A stretch of DNA of 64,000 nt from an uncultured Alistipes sp. (GCA_944326855.1 CALVFO010000029.1:1-64000); one strand, 5' to 3'. Shown: positions 42,618 to 52,548, numbered from the stretch's first letter. The notes: generated by a model not told the origin, from the letters alone. Translations and numbers: made by a program.

Positions 42618-44090
42618 ATGTCGTTGTTGAAAGATAAAGTTCAGAGTGAGGGTCTCACTTTCGATGATGTTCTGTTGATTCCCGCCTATTCGGAAGTTCT
42701 GCCCCGCGAAGTATGCATTCATTCGCGTTTTTCGCGCAACGTGCCGATTAATACGCCTATCGTTTCGGCGGCTATGGATACCGTCACCGAAGCCGATCTG
42801 GCCATCGCCATTGCCCGGGAAGGAGGTATCGGGGTGATCCACAAAAACATGAGCATCGCCGAACAGGCCGCTCAGGTACGCAAAGTAAAACGGGCCGAAA
42901 ACGGCATGATTTACGACCCGATCACCATCGGCCCCGACAACACCGTGGGGGATGCCCTGCAACTGATGCACGACAACCGGATCGGCGGTATTCCGGTAGT
43001 AACGGCCGAAAACAAACTGATCGGGATCGTCACCAACCGTGACCTGCGTTTCCAACGCGAAATGTCCCGTCCGATCTCCGAAGTGATGACCAAAGATCGG
43101 CTCATCACCACCCACAACCCCGATCTGCAAACCGCTTCAGACATCCTGCGGCAGAACAAAATCGAAAAACTGCCGGTTGTGGATCAGAACGGCTATCTGA
43201 TCGGTTTGCTGACGTACAAAGACATCACCAAGGTACAGGCCAATCCCAATGCCAGCAAGGACTCGAAAGGTCGTTTGCGCGTCGCAGCCGGGGTAGGCGT
43301 AACATTCAATACCTTGGAACGTGTAGCCGCCTTGTACGAAGCCCAGGTGGATGCCATCGTGATCGATACCGCCCACGGTCACTCGGCCGGGGTGATCAAA
43401 ATGCTCCGGGAAGTGAAAAAACTCTATCCCACGTTGGATGTCGTGGTCGGCAACGTCGCTACGGGCGAAGCAGCCCGCATGCTGGTCGATGCCGGAGCCG
43501 ACGGGGTGAAAGTAGGGATCGGCCCGGGTTCGATCTGCACCACCCGTGTCATTGCCGGGGTAGGTGTTCCTCAATTGTCAGCCATTTACGATGTGGCCCA
43601 AGCGCTGAAAGGAACCGATGTTCCGGTGATTGCCGACGGCGGATTGCGTTATTCGGGCGATATCGTCAAAGCCCTGGCCGCAGGAGCCGACTCGGTTATG
43701 GCCGGTTCGATGTTTGCCGGGGTGGAAGAATCGCCCGGCGAAACGATCATTTACAACGGTCGTAAATTCAAGTCATACCGGGGAATGGGCTCTCTGGAAG
43801 CCATGCAACAGGGCTCCAAAGACCGTTATTTCCAGGATATGGAAGACGACGTCAAGAAACTGGTTCCGGAAGGCATCGCCGCCCGGGTTCCATACAAGGG
43901 CTCTTTGGCCGAAGTCATCTACCAGATGATCGGCGGTCTGCGTGCCGGGATGGGTTACTGCGGAGCGAAAGATATCGCGGCTCTGAAAAACGCCAAATTC
44001 ATCCGGATCACCAATTCGGGGATGCTGGAAAGCCATCCGCACGATGTTTCCATCACCCGGGAAGCCCCCAACTACAGCCGGGGCGAATAA
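42618..44090 (+). CDS. guaB: IMP dehydrogenase
   Basis: Converts IMP to XMP with NAD+, the committed step of GMP synthesis. TIM barrel with an inserted CBS pair (about residues 95-205: [19 protein letters not shown] and [21 protein letters not shown]). The catalytic Cys is C307 in GPGSICTTR, followed by the K+ loop; the flap and RGMGSLEAM contact the substrate phosphate. The C-terminal [15 protein letters not shown] is typical. 490 residues. Monocistronic: own promoter and perfect terminator at 44113. Confidence 0.97.
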   Translation: MSLLKDKVQSEGLTFDDVLLIPAYSEVLPREVCIHSRFSRNVPINTPIVSAAMDTVTEADLAIAIAREGGIGVIHKNMSIAEQAAQVRKVKRAENGMIYDPITIGPDNTVGDALQLMHDNRIGGIPVVTAENKLIGIVTNRDLRFQREMSRPISEVMTKDRLITTHNPDLQTASDILRQNKIEKLPVVDQNGYLIGLLTYKDITKVQANPNASKDSKGRLRVAAGVGVTFNTLERVAALYEAQVDAIVIDTAHGHSAGVIKMLREVKKLYPTLDVVVGNVATGEAARMLVDAGADGVKVGIGPGSICTTRVIAGVGVPQLSAIYDVAQALKGTDVPVIADGGLRYSGDIVKALAAGADSVMAGSMFAGVEESPGETIIYNGRKFKSYRGMGSLEAMQQGSKDRYFQDMEDDVKKLVPEGIAARVPYKGSLAEVIYQMIGGLRAGMGYCGAKDIAALKNAKFIRITNSGMLESHPHDVSITREAPNYSRGE

Positions 44091-44112
44091 CGATCTCCAA
44101 CTCAACAAGCAT

Positions 44113-44144
44113 AAAAAGGCGAAAAGATATCTTTTCGCCTTTTT
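44113..44144 (+). terminator. guaB terminator
   Basis: AAAAAGGCGAAAAGA (44113-44127) pairs perfectly with 44130-44144, ending in five T. Confidence 0.93.
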
Positions 44145-44209
44145 ACATACATCCAGGGTATTGTAGGTTTCTCCCGTTTCGCAGGAATTGGCCCGATAGC
44201 CACCCAAAG

Positions 44210-44241
44210 GTTGCGCACAAAATGCTTTTTTCGTATCTTAG
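44210..44241 (+). promoter_or_regulatory. Promoter of the thioesterase gene
   Basis: GTTG (44210-44213), 20 nt, TATCTTAG (44234-44241). It places transcription near 44249 and so supports ATG 44267 rather than 44222. Confidence 0.55.
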
Positions 44242-44266
44242 ATGCAACTTAACAGGTTTATATTCC

Positions 44267-44674
44267 ATGATTACACGCGACATTCCGATTCGGGTACGTT
44301 ATTACGAAACCGACCAGATGGGCATCGTCCACCACTCCAACTATATCCGCTATTACGAAACCGTGCGTACTGAAATGTTGCGCGAATTCGGCACCACCTA
44401 CCGCGAAATGGAGGAACACGGCGTCATGTTGCCGGTTCTCGACGTGCAGAGCCACTATCTGTCGCCGGCCTATGACGACGATCTGTTAACGATACGGGTA
44501 ACGCTTCGGGAGATGCCCAAAGCCAGGATGCGTTTCGATTACGAAATCTACCGGGAAGGCGATCAGTTGATCAATACCGGCAGTGTGACCCTCGGCTTCA
44601 TGAACAGCCGGACCCGCCGGGCTTGTCGTGTTCCGGACTATTTTGTCAAGTTGCTGGAGCCTTACTTCGCATAA
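44267..44674 (+). CDS. Hot-dog-fold acyl-CoA thioesterase, YbgC/4HBT-like
   Basis: A 135-residue single hot-dog domain. The catalytic signature VRYYETDQMGIVHHSNYIRYYETVR (split here by the active-site Asp at about residue 16) is typical for the 4-hydroxybenzoyl-CoA thioesterase/YbgC group. Relatives hydrolyse short-chain acyl-CoA or acyl-ACP thioesters; YbgC associates with Tol-Pal genes in proteobacteria, but none are adjacent here. Start chosen from promoter position and because the hot-dog sheet begins immediately after the ATG. Followed by a hairpin at 44759. Confidence 0.85.
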   Translation: MITRDIPIRVRYYETDQMGIVHHSNYIRYYETVRTEMLREFGTTYREMEEHGVMLPVLDVQSHYLSPAYDDDLLTIRVTLREMPKARMRFDYEIYREGDQLINTGSVTLGFMNSRTRRACRVPDYFVKLLEPYFA

Positions 44675-44758
44675 ACATTGCTGGTTGGGATGCGGGATTT
44701 TCCCTTCTTTTCCGAAACAGCCGACATCCGATACATCCAGCGACCCGCCCCAAAAAAC

Positions 44759-44790
44759 AACGAGCCGATCAATAGCGATCCGGCTCGTTT
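44759..44790 (+). terminator. Hairpin terminator after the thioesterase
   Basis: AACGAGCCG (44759-44767) pairs with CGGCTCGTT (44781-44789), preceded by an A run and followed by a short T run; the inner GATC/GATC can extend it. Confidence 0.65.
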
Positions 44791-45110
44791 CGTATCCGAT
44801 CAACAGATCGGCAAATCGGCACGTCGTCACGCCGGACTCCCGTGCTCCGATTTTCGATACGCCCCGGAGAAAATCCGTCCGTCCGGAATTTCGAAAAGAA
44901 TACGATCCACCGGGAGGCGATCCTGCCGGATACTCCATCGGACCGGACTTCTTAAAAACCGAAACCCTGAGACGTCCATCGACCACGCGGCCCGGCCGGA
45001 TATTCTCCCTTGCCCCGACTCAACAGCGGCCGATCCTTCGAAGAATGGTTGACTTTCCGGAAAGTTATTTTTCGACTCATGCGAAATACAAGCCGACCCG
45101 ATCGGAGATC
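44791..45110. other. Intergenic DNA without recognised features
   Basis: Between the thioesterase terminator and the end of ispF. Open frames run through it on both strands but none show a domain or conserved start. I see nothing else. Confidence 0.45.
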
Positions 45111-45596
45111 CTATACGGGACGGATCAACACAACCGCATGAGCCTCCACCCCCTCCTGCCGACCGACAAACCCCAACTTTTCGGTCGTCGTGGCTTTTAC
45201 CGACACCTGTCCGGGATCGATGCCCATCGTATCGGCCAAAACCTCCCGCATCCGATCGATATAGGGTCGGACTTTGGGGCGTTGCAAGCACAACGTACAG
45301 TCAACATTGCCGATCCGATACCCTTCCCGCAAGAGCAGGTCCACAGTCCGACGCAACAGTTTTTTACTGTCAATACCTTTGTACTCCTCCGAAGTATCCG
45401 GGAAATGCAGGCCGATATCTCCCAAAGCCGCAGCCCCCAGCAGGGCATCACACAGTGCATGAATGACCACATCCCCATCCGAATGGGCCACACACCCCAA
45501 CTCGTGTTCAATTCGCACGCCGCCCAGCCATAACGGCAAACCGGGAGCCAGTACATGCACATCGTACCCATGTCCTATTCTGAAAGTTTCCATCAT
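45111..45596 (-). CDS. ispF: 2-C-methyl-D-erythritol 2,4-cyclodiphosphate synthase
   Basis: MEP-pathway enzyme cyclising CDP-ME-2-phosphate with loss of CMP. Zinc ligands appear in GHGYDVHVLAPG (Asp and His near residues 12-14) and in HSDGDVVIHALCDALLGAAALGDIGLHF; the C-terminal ATTEKLGFVGRQEG binds CDP. Trimer type, 161 residues. Two adjacent ATG codons (45596, 45593) could start it. It shows isoprenoids, including the menaquinone side chain added by MenA, are made through MEP. No ispD is next to it. Confidence 0.96.
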   Translation of the reverse strand: MMETFRIGHGYDVHVLAPGLPLWLGGVRIEHELGCVAHSDGDVVIHALCDALLGAAALGDIGLHFPDTSEEYKGIDSKKLLRRTVDLLLREGYRIGNVDCTLCLQRPKVRPYIDRMREVLADTMGIDPGQVSVKATTTEKLGFVGRQEGVEAHAVVLIRPV

Positions 45597-45756
45597 GCTC
45601 GTGAAATTTGAATCGTTTCGGTAAAGATAGGGAGTTTTCCCGGGATAGGCTACCCCAACCTTCTATTTTGAGGTGGACAAGCGGATTTCCGGGAACGACA
45701 AGCGCTCTTCCCCCAAAAAATCGTATCTTTATCGACGCAAAATAAAATACGAAAAT

Positions 45757-47214
45757 ATGGCATCGACCCTGACCGACTTACAACCCTCCGCCATTTGGCG
45801 GTTTTTCGACGAAATTACCCGGATTCCCCGTCCGTCCAAAAAAGAGGGAAAAATCATCACCTATCTGATCGAATTCGCCCGTTCCCGGGGTCTTTCCTAT
45901 CGCAAAGATCTGACCGGCAATGTAGTCATTCTGAAGAATGCGACACCCGGTCTGGAAGAGCGCCCGAAAGTGGTTTTGCAAAGCCACATGGATATGGTGA
46001 CCGAAAAAAACAATGACGTTCATTTCGATTTCGAACACGACGCTATCCGCACCCGGATCGAAAACGGCTGGGTCAAAGCCGAGGGAACGACACTGGGTGC
46101 CGACTGTGGCATCGGGATGGCAGCGGCTCTGGCCATTCTGGATGCCCAGGATATTCCGCACGGACCGCTGGAATGCCTGTTTACGGTCGACGAAGAGACC
46201 GGCCTCACCGGAGCGTTCGGTTTGGGATCCGACATGCTGACCGGTCGCTATCTGATCAACCTCGACTCCGAAGACGAAGGCGAACTGTTTATCGGCTGTG
46301 CCGGGGGCGTCGATACGTTGGCGAGTTTCCATTACACGAACGAACCCGCGCCTAAAAATTACACCTTTTTCCGCATCGATGTACAGGGGCTTCTCGGCGG
46401 ACATTCCGGCGACGATATCGATAAGGGCCGAGGCAATTCCAATAAACTGCTGACCCGTTTTTTGTGGTACGCCGCCCGCAAATTCGACATGCGGTTGACC
46501 TATTTCGACGGCGGCAATCTGCGCAATGCCATTCCCCGCGAAGCGTATGCCGTTTTCGGCATTCCGACCAAATGGGTTTCCCACCTTCAGGAATACTTCC
46601 CTCGCTACGTCCACGCAATACAAAGCGAATTTCAAGCGACCGAACCGGGGTTGACCGCTTCGCTGAGCGAAATGCCCGAGCCGACATCAGTGATCGACCT
46701 GCCGACGCAGACATCCTTGCTCAATGCCTTGTGCGGACTTCCCAATGGAGTATTGGCCATGAGCCACACCCTGGAAGGACTGGTCGAAACTTCGACGAAC
46801 CTGGCCTCGGTCAAATTTACCGACAACCGTCACATCACGGTAACGACATCGCAGCGATCTTCCGTGGATAGTGCCAAAAACGAAGCGGCCGCCAGCATCG
46901 AATCGGTGTTCGAGTTGGCCGGAGCCCGGGTGACGCATTCGGACGGCTATCCGGGTTGGACGCCCGACCCCGATTCTCATCTGCTGGAAGTCACCAAAGC
47001 CTCATATGAACGGCTTTTCGGGGTAACCCCCAAAGTCAGGGCCATTCATGCCGGACTGGAATGCGGATTATTCCTGCAAAAATTCCCCGAATTGAAAATG
47101 GTTTCGTTCGGCCCCACCCTGCGCGGGGTACATTCGCCGGACGAGCGGCTGGAAATTGCCTCGGTAGACAAATTCTGGCAGTTGTTGATCGATGTTCTGA
47201 AGGAGCTGCAATAA
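45757..47214 (+). CDS. pepD: Aminoacyl-histidine dipeptidase, PepD-like (M20)
   Basis: Cytosolic metallopeptidase (M20C, carnosinase/PepD group) hydrolysing dipeptides, including Xaa-His. Metal and catalytic motifs: VVLQSHMDMV, TTLGADCGIGMA, VDEETGLTGAFGL and NLDSEDEGE; the late HAGLECGLF supplies another ligand. A lid/dimerisation domain is inserted in the centre. 485 residues, normal. ATG at 45757 is selected because the conserved IWRFFDEITRIPRPSKKE begins about 13 residues later, and a TATCTTTA -7 box sits at 45724-45731. It would finish digestion of peptides imported from outside. Confidence 0.93.
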   Translation: MASTLTDLQPSAIWRFFDEITRIPRPSKKEGKIITYLIEFARSRGLSYRKDLTGNVVILKNATPGLEERPKVVLQSHMDMVTEKNNDVHFDFEHDAIRTRIENGWVKAEGTTLGADCGIGMAAALAILDAQDIPHGPLECLFTVDEETGLTGAFGLGSDMLTGRYLINLDSEDEGELFIGCAGGVDTLASFHYTNEPAPKNYTFFRIDVQGLLGGHSGDDIDKGRGNSNKLLTRFLWYAARKFDMRLTYFDGGNLRNAIPREAYAVFGIPTKWVSHLQEYFPRYVHAIQSEFQATEPGLTASLSEMPEPTSVIDLPTQTSLLNALCGLPNGVLAMSHTLEGLVETSTNLASVKFTDNRHITVTTSQRSSVDSAKNEAAASIESVFELAGARVTHSDGYPGWTPDPDSHLLEVTKASYERLFGVTPKVRAIHAGLECGLFLQKFPELKMVSFGPTLRGVHSPDERLEIASVDKFWQLLIDVLKELQ

Positions 47215-47335
47215 TCGAATCCTTCGATTTTCCTCTTTTCCGGAAGGAACAGTCAGATCTGGCAGAGATAGTTGTCATTCGCCCGCAGACGGTTTTCCAT
47301 CCTCCCCGCACAAATTCTGTCCGTCAGATTTCCAC

Positions 47336-47376
47336 ATGCAGCGAGGCCGAACCCAATGAGTTCGGCCTCGCTGCAT
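47336..47376. terminator. 17-bp perfect hairpin between convergent genes
   Basis: ATGCAGCGAGGCCGAAC (47336-47352) pairs with 47360-47376, loop of seven. There is no T run on either side, so termination is inferred from position between pepD and the LysM gene. Confidence 0.65.
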
Positions 47377-47401
47377 CGTTGATGTCCGTCAGGTAGCGTC
47401 C

Positions 47402-49270
47402 CTATCGGACCTCGATGGTGTAATTGCTGTTATAACAAACTTTCGCCCACTCCTGATTGACGAATTTCCCCGAAGGAGAAACTTGTCCGAAGCGATACGG
47501 AACCTGCAACAACGGCAATTCATCGTCATTGAGATAGGGTACGAACTGAGCGCCATGGAGTTTGAGCGAACCGACGAACAATTTCCCCACATCATATCCC
47601 CGATAGGAATATTGCGAAGGCAGCGATCCGAATTCCGATACATACCGACGGTCGAAATCCACCACACGCGCATTACCCCGGTCTGCATGATAAGAGGTTA
47701 TATAACGCACGTTCAGCTTGAAATAAAGGCTTTTATCGACATTCTGATAACGAGCCCACTTGGCACTCCCGATCACTTTAATAACCGGACTTTTGATGCT
47801 GCGGGCCATCAGATTGTTCTGGACCGAACTGATCCGCGCCAAAATCTCATCGGTCGCGATTTCGCTGTTCGCCAACACGAGGATCACATTCTCTTTGTCT
47901 CCGCTCAACAATTTTTCGACATCCGAAGCCAGATGAGCACTATGATTCAGCCGATGGGCCGATGGCGGCACCAACGAGGCCGTTTCATCCCTCAACTCCT
48001 GATCGACAGATGCAGCCGAAATCACGATCACATTTTTGTCAGGCGTCAAATCCTCCCGGAGTTTTTCGCTTTTGGTCGTATTCACCGGAAAGACCTGGAA
48101 AGCAGCCGGGGTTTCGATTCCGTCGATCGACCCCAACGGGGAGACGATCGGAATCCCGTTTGTCTCCGCAAACCGCGCCGCAGGAGCAAAACAATCGTCA
48201 TACACCGGACCGAGAATCAAGTCGGCCTGACGCAGGGCGGGATCCCGTAAGACGTTTTTCACCTCCGCCTCGGAGCGTCCGGTGTTGAACACATCTACCT
48301 GAGCCGACACTCCGATACTTTTGAGTTCTCCCAAGGCCAGCAAAAAACCTTGATAAAACTCCAAAAATTGAGGATTGGCCGAAGCGTCCACCTGCAAAGG
48401 AAGCAGAACGGCTACCCGCAAAGGGGCCGTCTGATCGATATTCTTATACCGAAACGATCCCGACGTCGACCAAAGATCATTCGGTCGGGTCACCGTCTCC
48501 GAACCACCGACCGGCAGGGTTTCCCCTCCCCCCGGTGTCGCAACCGGAGCAGTCCCCGTCGTTTCTAAACCGGCCGTTGCGACTGTCACCGTATCTTTGA
48601 CCGGGATCCGCAGGATGGACCCCATCTTCAAACCGTCCTTGAGCTCCTCGGCGTTGTATTTGGTCAGGGTGTCGACCGGGATATTCAAACTTCGGCTCAA
48701 GGAATAAAGCGTCTCCCCCTGTTTGACCGCATGATGGGTAAAATGCGTGGAAACGCTGTTCAGGTTTTCGGTATACTGAGCGATCTCTTCCCGAATCTGT
48801 TCGGGATGCGTCTGGCCCTGGCTTTTAATCCGGATATTGATTTTCTGACCGATGGACAGATGTGCCGGGTCGAAACCGGGATTATCCTCGATGAGGGTCT
48901 GCAGCGAAATACCATACCGGCGCGAAATGGAATAAGCCGTTTCGCCCTGATTGACCACATGAACATCGAACAGCCGACTCATTTTCCGTTCGGACAGCGG
49001 ACGGCTTTCGGCCCTCACCACCGGAATCTTAATAATCAGACCGGTTTTTAATCCTTCGGCCAGATGGGGATTGTTTTCCCGGATAGTCGCCTCGTCCACA
49101 CCATAGCGTTTGCTCAGCGAATAAAACGTATCGCCTTGCACCACGTTATGCACGTAGTAATTGACCCCGCCGATCGTAATCATATTACCCAGGGAGGGGG
49201 TGGCCGTTTGGGCAGCCGCGAAATCGAATGCCGTGCAGGCCAGCCACAATAACAAAACGAGTTTCTTCAT
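47402..49270 (-). CDS. Exported LysM protein with periplasmic-binding-like domain
   Basis: A 622-residue exported protein with signal peptide (KKLVLLLWLACTAFDFAAAQ). Three LysM domains follow, near residues 39-82 (YYVHNVVQGDTFYSLSKRYG), 101-147 (VHVVNQGETAYSISRRYG) and 178-222 (HHAVKQGETLYSLSRSLN), for peptidoglycan binding. After a Gly/Thr-rich linker comes a type-1 periplasmic-binding-like domain (about 283-610; LRVAVLLPLQ, LILGPVYDDCFAPAARFAE, PIVSPLG). The fold is that of amino-acid ABC receptors and of LpoA, the activator of penicillin-binding proteins, so a cell-wall-anchored sensor or synthase regulator is plausible. No transporter genes are nearby. Downstream of dnaN and the exonuclease after a 65-nt gap. 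Confidence 0.87.
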   Translation of the reverse strand: MKKLVLLLWLACTAFDFAAAQTATPSLGNMITIGGVNYYVHNVVQGDTFYSLSKRYGVDEATIRENNPHLAEGLKTGLIIKIPVVRAESRPLSERKMSRLFDVHVVNQGETAYSISRRYGISLQTLIEDNPGFDPAHLSIGQKINIRIKSQGQTHPEQIREEIAQYTENLNSVSTHFTHHAVKQGETLYSLSRSLNIPVDTLTKYNAEELKDGLKMGSILRIPVKDTVTVATAGLETTGTAPVATPGGGETLPVGGSETVTRPNDLWSTSGSFRYKNIDQTAPLRVAVLLPLQVDASANPQFLEFYQGFLLALGELKSIGVSAQVDVFNTGRSEAEVKNVLRDPALRQADLILGPVYDDCFAPAARFAETNGIPIVSPLGSIDGIETPAAFQVFPVNTTKSEKLREDLTPDKNVIVISAASVDQELRDETASLVPPSAHRLNHSAHLASDVEKLLSGDKENVILVLANSEIATDEILARISSVQNNLMARSIKSPVIKVIGSAKWARYQNVDKSLYFKLNVRYITSYHADRGNARVVDFDRRYVSEFGSLPSQYSYRGYDVGKLFVGSLKLHGAQFVPYLNDDELPLLQVPYRFGQVSPSGKFVNQEWAKVCYNSNYTIEVR

Positions 49271-49335
49271 ACCTTTTTGGTTCTCGGGGGAAGGCTCCCG
49301 GCAGAGCTTCCGACAAGGACGGGAAAAACTTTCCC

Positions 49336-50109
49336 CTATTTATGGTTCATATCCCGCAATCGCAGGGCCGTGATCACTTTTTTGGTATAGAGCGGGAAAT
49401 CGCCGTTCATCATCCACGAATAGTAACTGGGTTCCGTACGGAAGACTTCCCGAACCGTTTTCCCTTTATGTTTACCGAAATTGAAAACCTCTTCGCCATT
49501 TTCGTTATACACGATCCTTCCGGCGAAATCGACCGCCTGTTCCCGGCAGGAAAAGTCGGCCAGGAAATCCACATCGTTCTGCAAGGTTTCAGGATAACGA
49601 TCCAACTGCGCCATCAAAACCTCATAAGTAGCCAACGTATCGGCTTCCGCCGAATGGGCCTCGGTCAAATCCCGACCGCAATAAAACTTATAAGCGGCCA
49701 CCAAGGTACGTTGTTCCATCTTGTGAAAGATGTTTTGCACGTCGATAAAGCGCATTTTCTGCATATCGATATCCACACCGGCCCGTAAAAATTCTTCCAC
49801 CAGAACCGGAACATCGAACTTGTTGGAGTTGTAACCCGCCAGGTCGCATCCCTCCAGATAACTCCATAAGGATTTAGCGATTTCGCGAAAAGTCGGACAT
49901 TCCGCCACATCCTGATCATAAATATGATGGATGGCCGATGCCGATTCCGGGATATGCATTTCGGGATTGAGTCGACGTGTTTTGACCTCCTTCGTACCGT
50001 CGGGCATCACCTTCACCAGCGAGATTTCGACGATCCGGTCGCGGGACGTATCCACCCCGGTCGTTTCCAAATCCAGGAAAACGATCGGTTTTTTCAAGTT
50101 CAGTTTCAT
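49336..50109 (-). CDS. DEDDh 3'-5' exonuclease (DnaQ/ExoX-like)
   Basis: A 257-residue exonuclease. Exo I FLDLETTG, Exo II GYNSNKFDVPVL and Exo III HSAEADTLAT give the DEDDh residues. The C-terminal 60 residues (FNFGKHKGKTVREVFRTEPSYYSWMMNG) are the extra domain found in ExoX-like proteins. It begins 4 nt after dnaN and may serve as proofreading subunit for DnaE, which lacks its own exonuclease, or work in repair; the ExoX-type C-terminal domain argues for the latter as well. A linkage to dnaN is a useful clue but does not prove a role. Confidence 0.88.
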   Translation of the reverse strand: MKLNLKKPIVFLDLETTGVDTSRDRIVEISLVKVMPDGTKEVKTRRLNPEMHIPESASAIHHIYDQDVAECPTFREIAKSLWSYLEGCDLAGYNSNKFDVPVLVEEFLRAGVDIDMQKMRFIDVQNIFHKMEQRTLVAAYKFYCGRDLTEAHSAEADTLATYEVLMAQLDRYPETLQNDVDFLADFSCREQAVDFAGRIVYNENGEEVFNFGKHKGKTVREVFRTEPSYYSWMMNGDFPLYTKKVITALRLRDMNHK

Positions 50110-50113
50110 GATC

Positions 50114-51238
50114 CTAAGCGTTGATCATCATCGGCATCAACAGCATGAGCGTATCGGTTTCGGGCGTTTCCTCGTACACCGGACGGAACACCCCGGCACG
50201 CGTCGAATCGGCCAGATCGATCTGCACATCGGAGGTTTCGAGGTTGGAGAGAATTTCCACCAGGAACGTCGATTTGAATCCGATCGTAATCGGGTCCCCT
50301 TCGTAATCACAGGTCAGCGATTCCTGCGCGGCTACCGAGAAATCGAGATCCTGAGCCGTCAGATCGATTTTCCCGTCGGCGATATCCATCTTGATCAGGT
50401 TGGTCGACTGGTTGGCGCAAACGGCTACACGTTTGATCCCGTTGAGCAGTTCCAAACGATCCACCAACACCTTATTGGGGTTATTGTTCGGAATCACAGC
50501 GCTGTAATTCGGATAGTTCCCTTCGATCAAGCGGCAGATAAGCACATGGTTTTTCAGGGTGAACATCACGTTTTTGTCGTCGAATTCCACCTGAATATCA
50601 TTCACTTCGCGGGGCAATACGCCACGCAACAGGTTGGCCGGTTTCTTGGGCAGAATGAACGATGCGCTCAGATCGGTGTCTGCGGAAGTGGAATACTTGA
50701 CCAGCTTATGGGCATCGGTCGCCACATAGGTGATTCCACCCGGAGCGATATTCATGAACACTCCGTTCATCACCGGACGCAATTCATCATCAGCCGTTGC
50801 AAAAATCGTTTTATTGATCCCGTTGAGCAAGGAATCCACGGCTACGGTCACCTGTTGTTTTCCTTCGCCCAATTCCGGAAGGTTGGGGTAGCTCAATCCC
50901 GAAGTGCCCGGGATCGTGAATTTCCCCGTTTTCCAGCTCACCACGATTTCCCAGGTCGATTCGTCGGCCTCGATCGTCAGGGGCTGTTCCGAGAACTCCT
51001 TCAGTGTATCGAGCATCAGTTTGGCCGGAACGGCGATCAGACCTTCCCGTTCCACATTTTCGACCGGCAGCGTAGCTACCAACGTAGTTTCCAGATCAGA
51101 AGCCGTAATCTTCAAGGCACCTTCCTTCAGATCGAAGAGAAAATAATCCAGAATGGGAAGCGTATTTTTGCTGCTGATGACTTTACCCGTAGTCTGCAAC
51201 AAACCCAGTAAAGCTGAAGAGGATACAACGAATTTCAT
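50114..51238 (-). CDS. dnaN: DNA polymerase III sliding clamp (beta subunit)
   Basis: Ring-forming processivity clamp, two subunits of three domains. The opening KFVVSSSALLGLLQTTGKVISSKNTLPIL is typical and the protein is 374 residues. Other conserved segments are VPAKLMLDTLKEF (domain 1), NGVFMNIAPGGITYVATDAHKL (domain 2) and the C-terminal LMLLMPMMIN that binds polymerase and repair proteins. In many bacteria dnaN lies at the origin with dnaA. Here dnaA is not in the window, but a strand-composition switch lies 3 kb away (see findings). A TATCTTTG -7 box is at 51285-51278 in the end of the upstream gene, followed by an AT-rich leader. Confidence 0.97.
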   Translation of the reverse strand: MKFVVSSSALLGLLQTTGKVISSKNTLPILDYFLFDLKEGALKITASDLETTLVATLPVENVEREGLIAVPAKLMLDTLKEFSEQPLTIEADESTWEIVVSWKTGKFTIPGTSGLSYPNLPELGEGKQQVTVAVDSLLNGINKTIFATADDELRPVMNGVFMNIAPGGITYVATDAHKLVKYSTSADTDLSASFILPKKPANLLRGVLPREVNDIQVEFDDKNVMFTLKNHVLICRLIEGNYPNYSAVIPNNNPNKVLVDRLELLNGIKRVAVCANQSTNLIKMDIADGKIDLTAQDLDFSVAAQESLTCDYEGDPITIGFKSTFLVEILSNLETSDVQIDLADSTRAGVFRPVYEETPETDTLMLLMPMMINA

Positions 51239-51268
51239 AAATTTATTTTTAGTGAATTATTAACTCGA

Positions 51269-52171
51269 TTATTTGTTCAAAGATACATCATTTTTCGATA
51301 CCCCCGACAGTTTTTCCAAAGACATCGCAATCATTTTATCAACAAAAGGCTGGTAATCGGGACAGGCATCCAAGGCCACCCGCTGGGCAATGACCGTACA
51401 AATCGTCGCCGCCTCATGCCCCATCAAACGGGCCAGTCCGGCCAAGGCCGAACTTTCCATTTCGATGTTGGTAAAACGGCGCCCCTCAAACGAGAAACGT
51501 TCCAGACGGGCATTCAATCCGCTATCGGCCGGTTCCAGTCGCAGCCATCGTCCCTGAGGGGCATAGAACCCCGGGGCCGAAATCGTCATACCCCGAACGG
51601 TGGAGTCGGCAAACAGAGCGGCCAGTTTCCGGGAACAGGCTACGAAATAGGGTCGTGTCCACAGTTCATTCCACCCGATTTCCCGCACAAAGACCCTTTC
51701 GATCTCCAGATCGCAAACCTCGTTACGACCTTTATAAAAGTTCAACAAGCCGTCGAAACCGACCGACATATCGGAAAGAATCAGATCTCCGATTCTCAGA
51801 TCGGGTTGAATCGTTCCACAAGTTCCCAGACGCAACAACGTCAAGACGGTTTTGGAGTCTTTTTCGGTTCGGGTGTCGAAATCGACATTCACCAGCGCAT
51901 CCAGTTCATTGACCACGATATCGATATTATCCGTACCGATACCGGTCGAAACGACGCTCATCCGTTTCCCCCGATACGAACCGGTCACGGTCATAAATTC
52001 ACGATTGGCCACCCGGCACTCGACCGAATCGAAATAACCGGCCACCTTATCCACCCGTCCCGGATCGCCGACCAGAATCACCGTGTCAGCCAACTGAGCG
52101 GGCCGCAAATGAAGATGGAATACCGATCCATCGTCGTTGATAATCAATTCCGAAGAAGCGATTTTTCTCAT
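51269..52171 (-). CDS. Nucleoside phosphorylase (uridine phosphorylase-like)
   Basis: A 300-residue nucleoside phosphorylase of the UdP/PNP family, splitting nucleosides with phosphate for base salvage. GDPGRVDKVAGYFD binds phosphate, STGIGTDNIDIVVNEL and LRLGTCGTIQPDLRIGD are family motifs, and NIEMESSALAGLARLMG contributes the ribose-binding Glu. The nucleobase preference is unclear. ATG at 52171 is chosen because family similarity begins soon after it; the open frame to 52426 is unconserved and Arg/Glu-rich. With cdd at 26.2 kb it makes up a pyrimidine salvage route. Confidence 0.9.
   Translation of the reverse strand: MRKIASSELIINDDGSVFHLHLRPAQLADTVILVGDPGRVDKVAGYFDSVECRVANREFMTVTGSYRGKRMSVVSTGIGTDNIDIVVNELDALVNVDFDTRTEKDSKTVLTLLRLGTCGTIQPDLRIGDLILSDMSVGFDGLLNFYKGRNEVCDLEIERVFVREIGWNELWTRPYFVACSRKLAALFADSTVRGMTISAPGFYAPQGRWLRLEPADSGLNARLERFSFEGRRFTNIEMESSALAGLARLMGHEAATICTVIAQRVALDACPDYQPFVDKMIAMSLEKLSGVSKNDVSLNK
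51278..51285 (-). promoter_or_regulatory. -7 box of dnaN
   Basis: TATCTTTG on the minus strand inside the last codons of the nucleoside phosphorylase gene, 40 nt before the dnaN ATG. The -33 match is poor. Confidence 0.5.
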
Positions 52172-52548
52172 AAAGTCATATTTTATTAACCTATACCCAT
52201 AGATAATTGTTCTCAAGATAATAAAATTAACCGATTTTCCCGTTTTCTTCTCCGATCGGAGATGGTTTCCGCTCTCCTGTCGAATCATCTGCCCGCTACG
52301 CATATCACAACGACTCTCCTCCTCGGGGCGCTCCGAACCGACAGACTTTCTACCCCATTTCTCTCTTCCATTCTCTGTTCCTCGATATCCCGTCCATTGA
52401 GGCAACGGGAAATTCCATCCTGACACCGTTTCTTCCCATCGAATTATTACTAACTTTGTCTCGGAGCAAGCTTTTCAAAAAAGCCTTTTCACTGAAAAAC
52501 GATCGGCATGCATCGCTTGCACCGCTTTCACCTAAAATATTTTATTCC
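52172..52548. other. Divergent intergenic region of phosphorylase and glmM
   Basis: Holds the glmM promoter at 52429-52458. Other sequence is mixed; a TATCTTGA on the minus strand at 52220-52213 may be the phosphorylase -7 box. No small gene recognised. Confidence 0.5.
52429..52458 (+). promoter_or_regulatory. glmM promoter
   Basis: TTTC (52429-52432), 18 nt, TAACTTTG (52451-52458). A leader of about 85 nt separates it from the ATG at 52549. Confidence 0.55.

Noticed and set aside
44222..44266. Upstream ATG for the thioesterase
   Set aside because: The promoter at 44210-44241 overlaps it, and the hot-dog domain begins at 44267.
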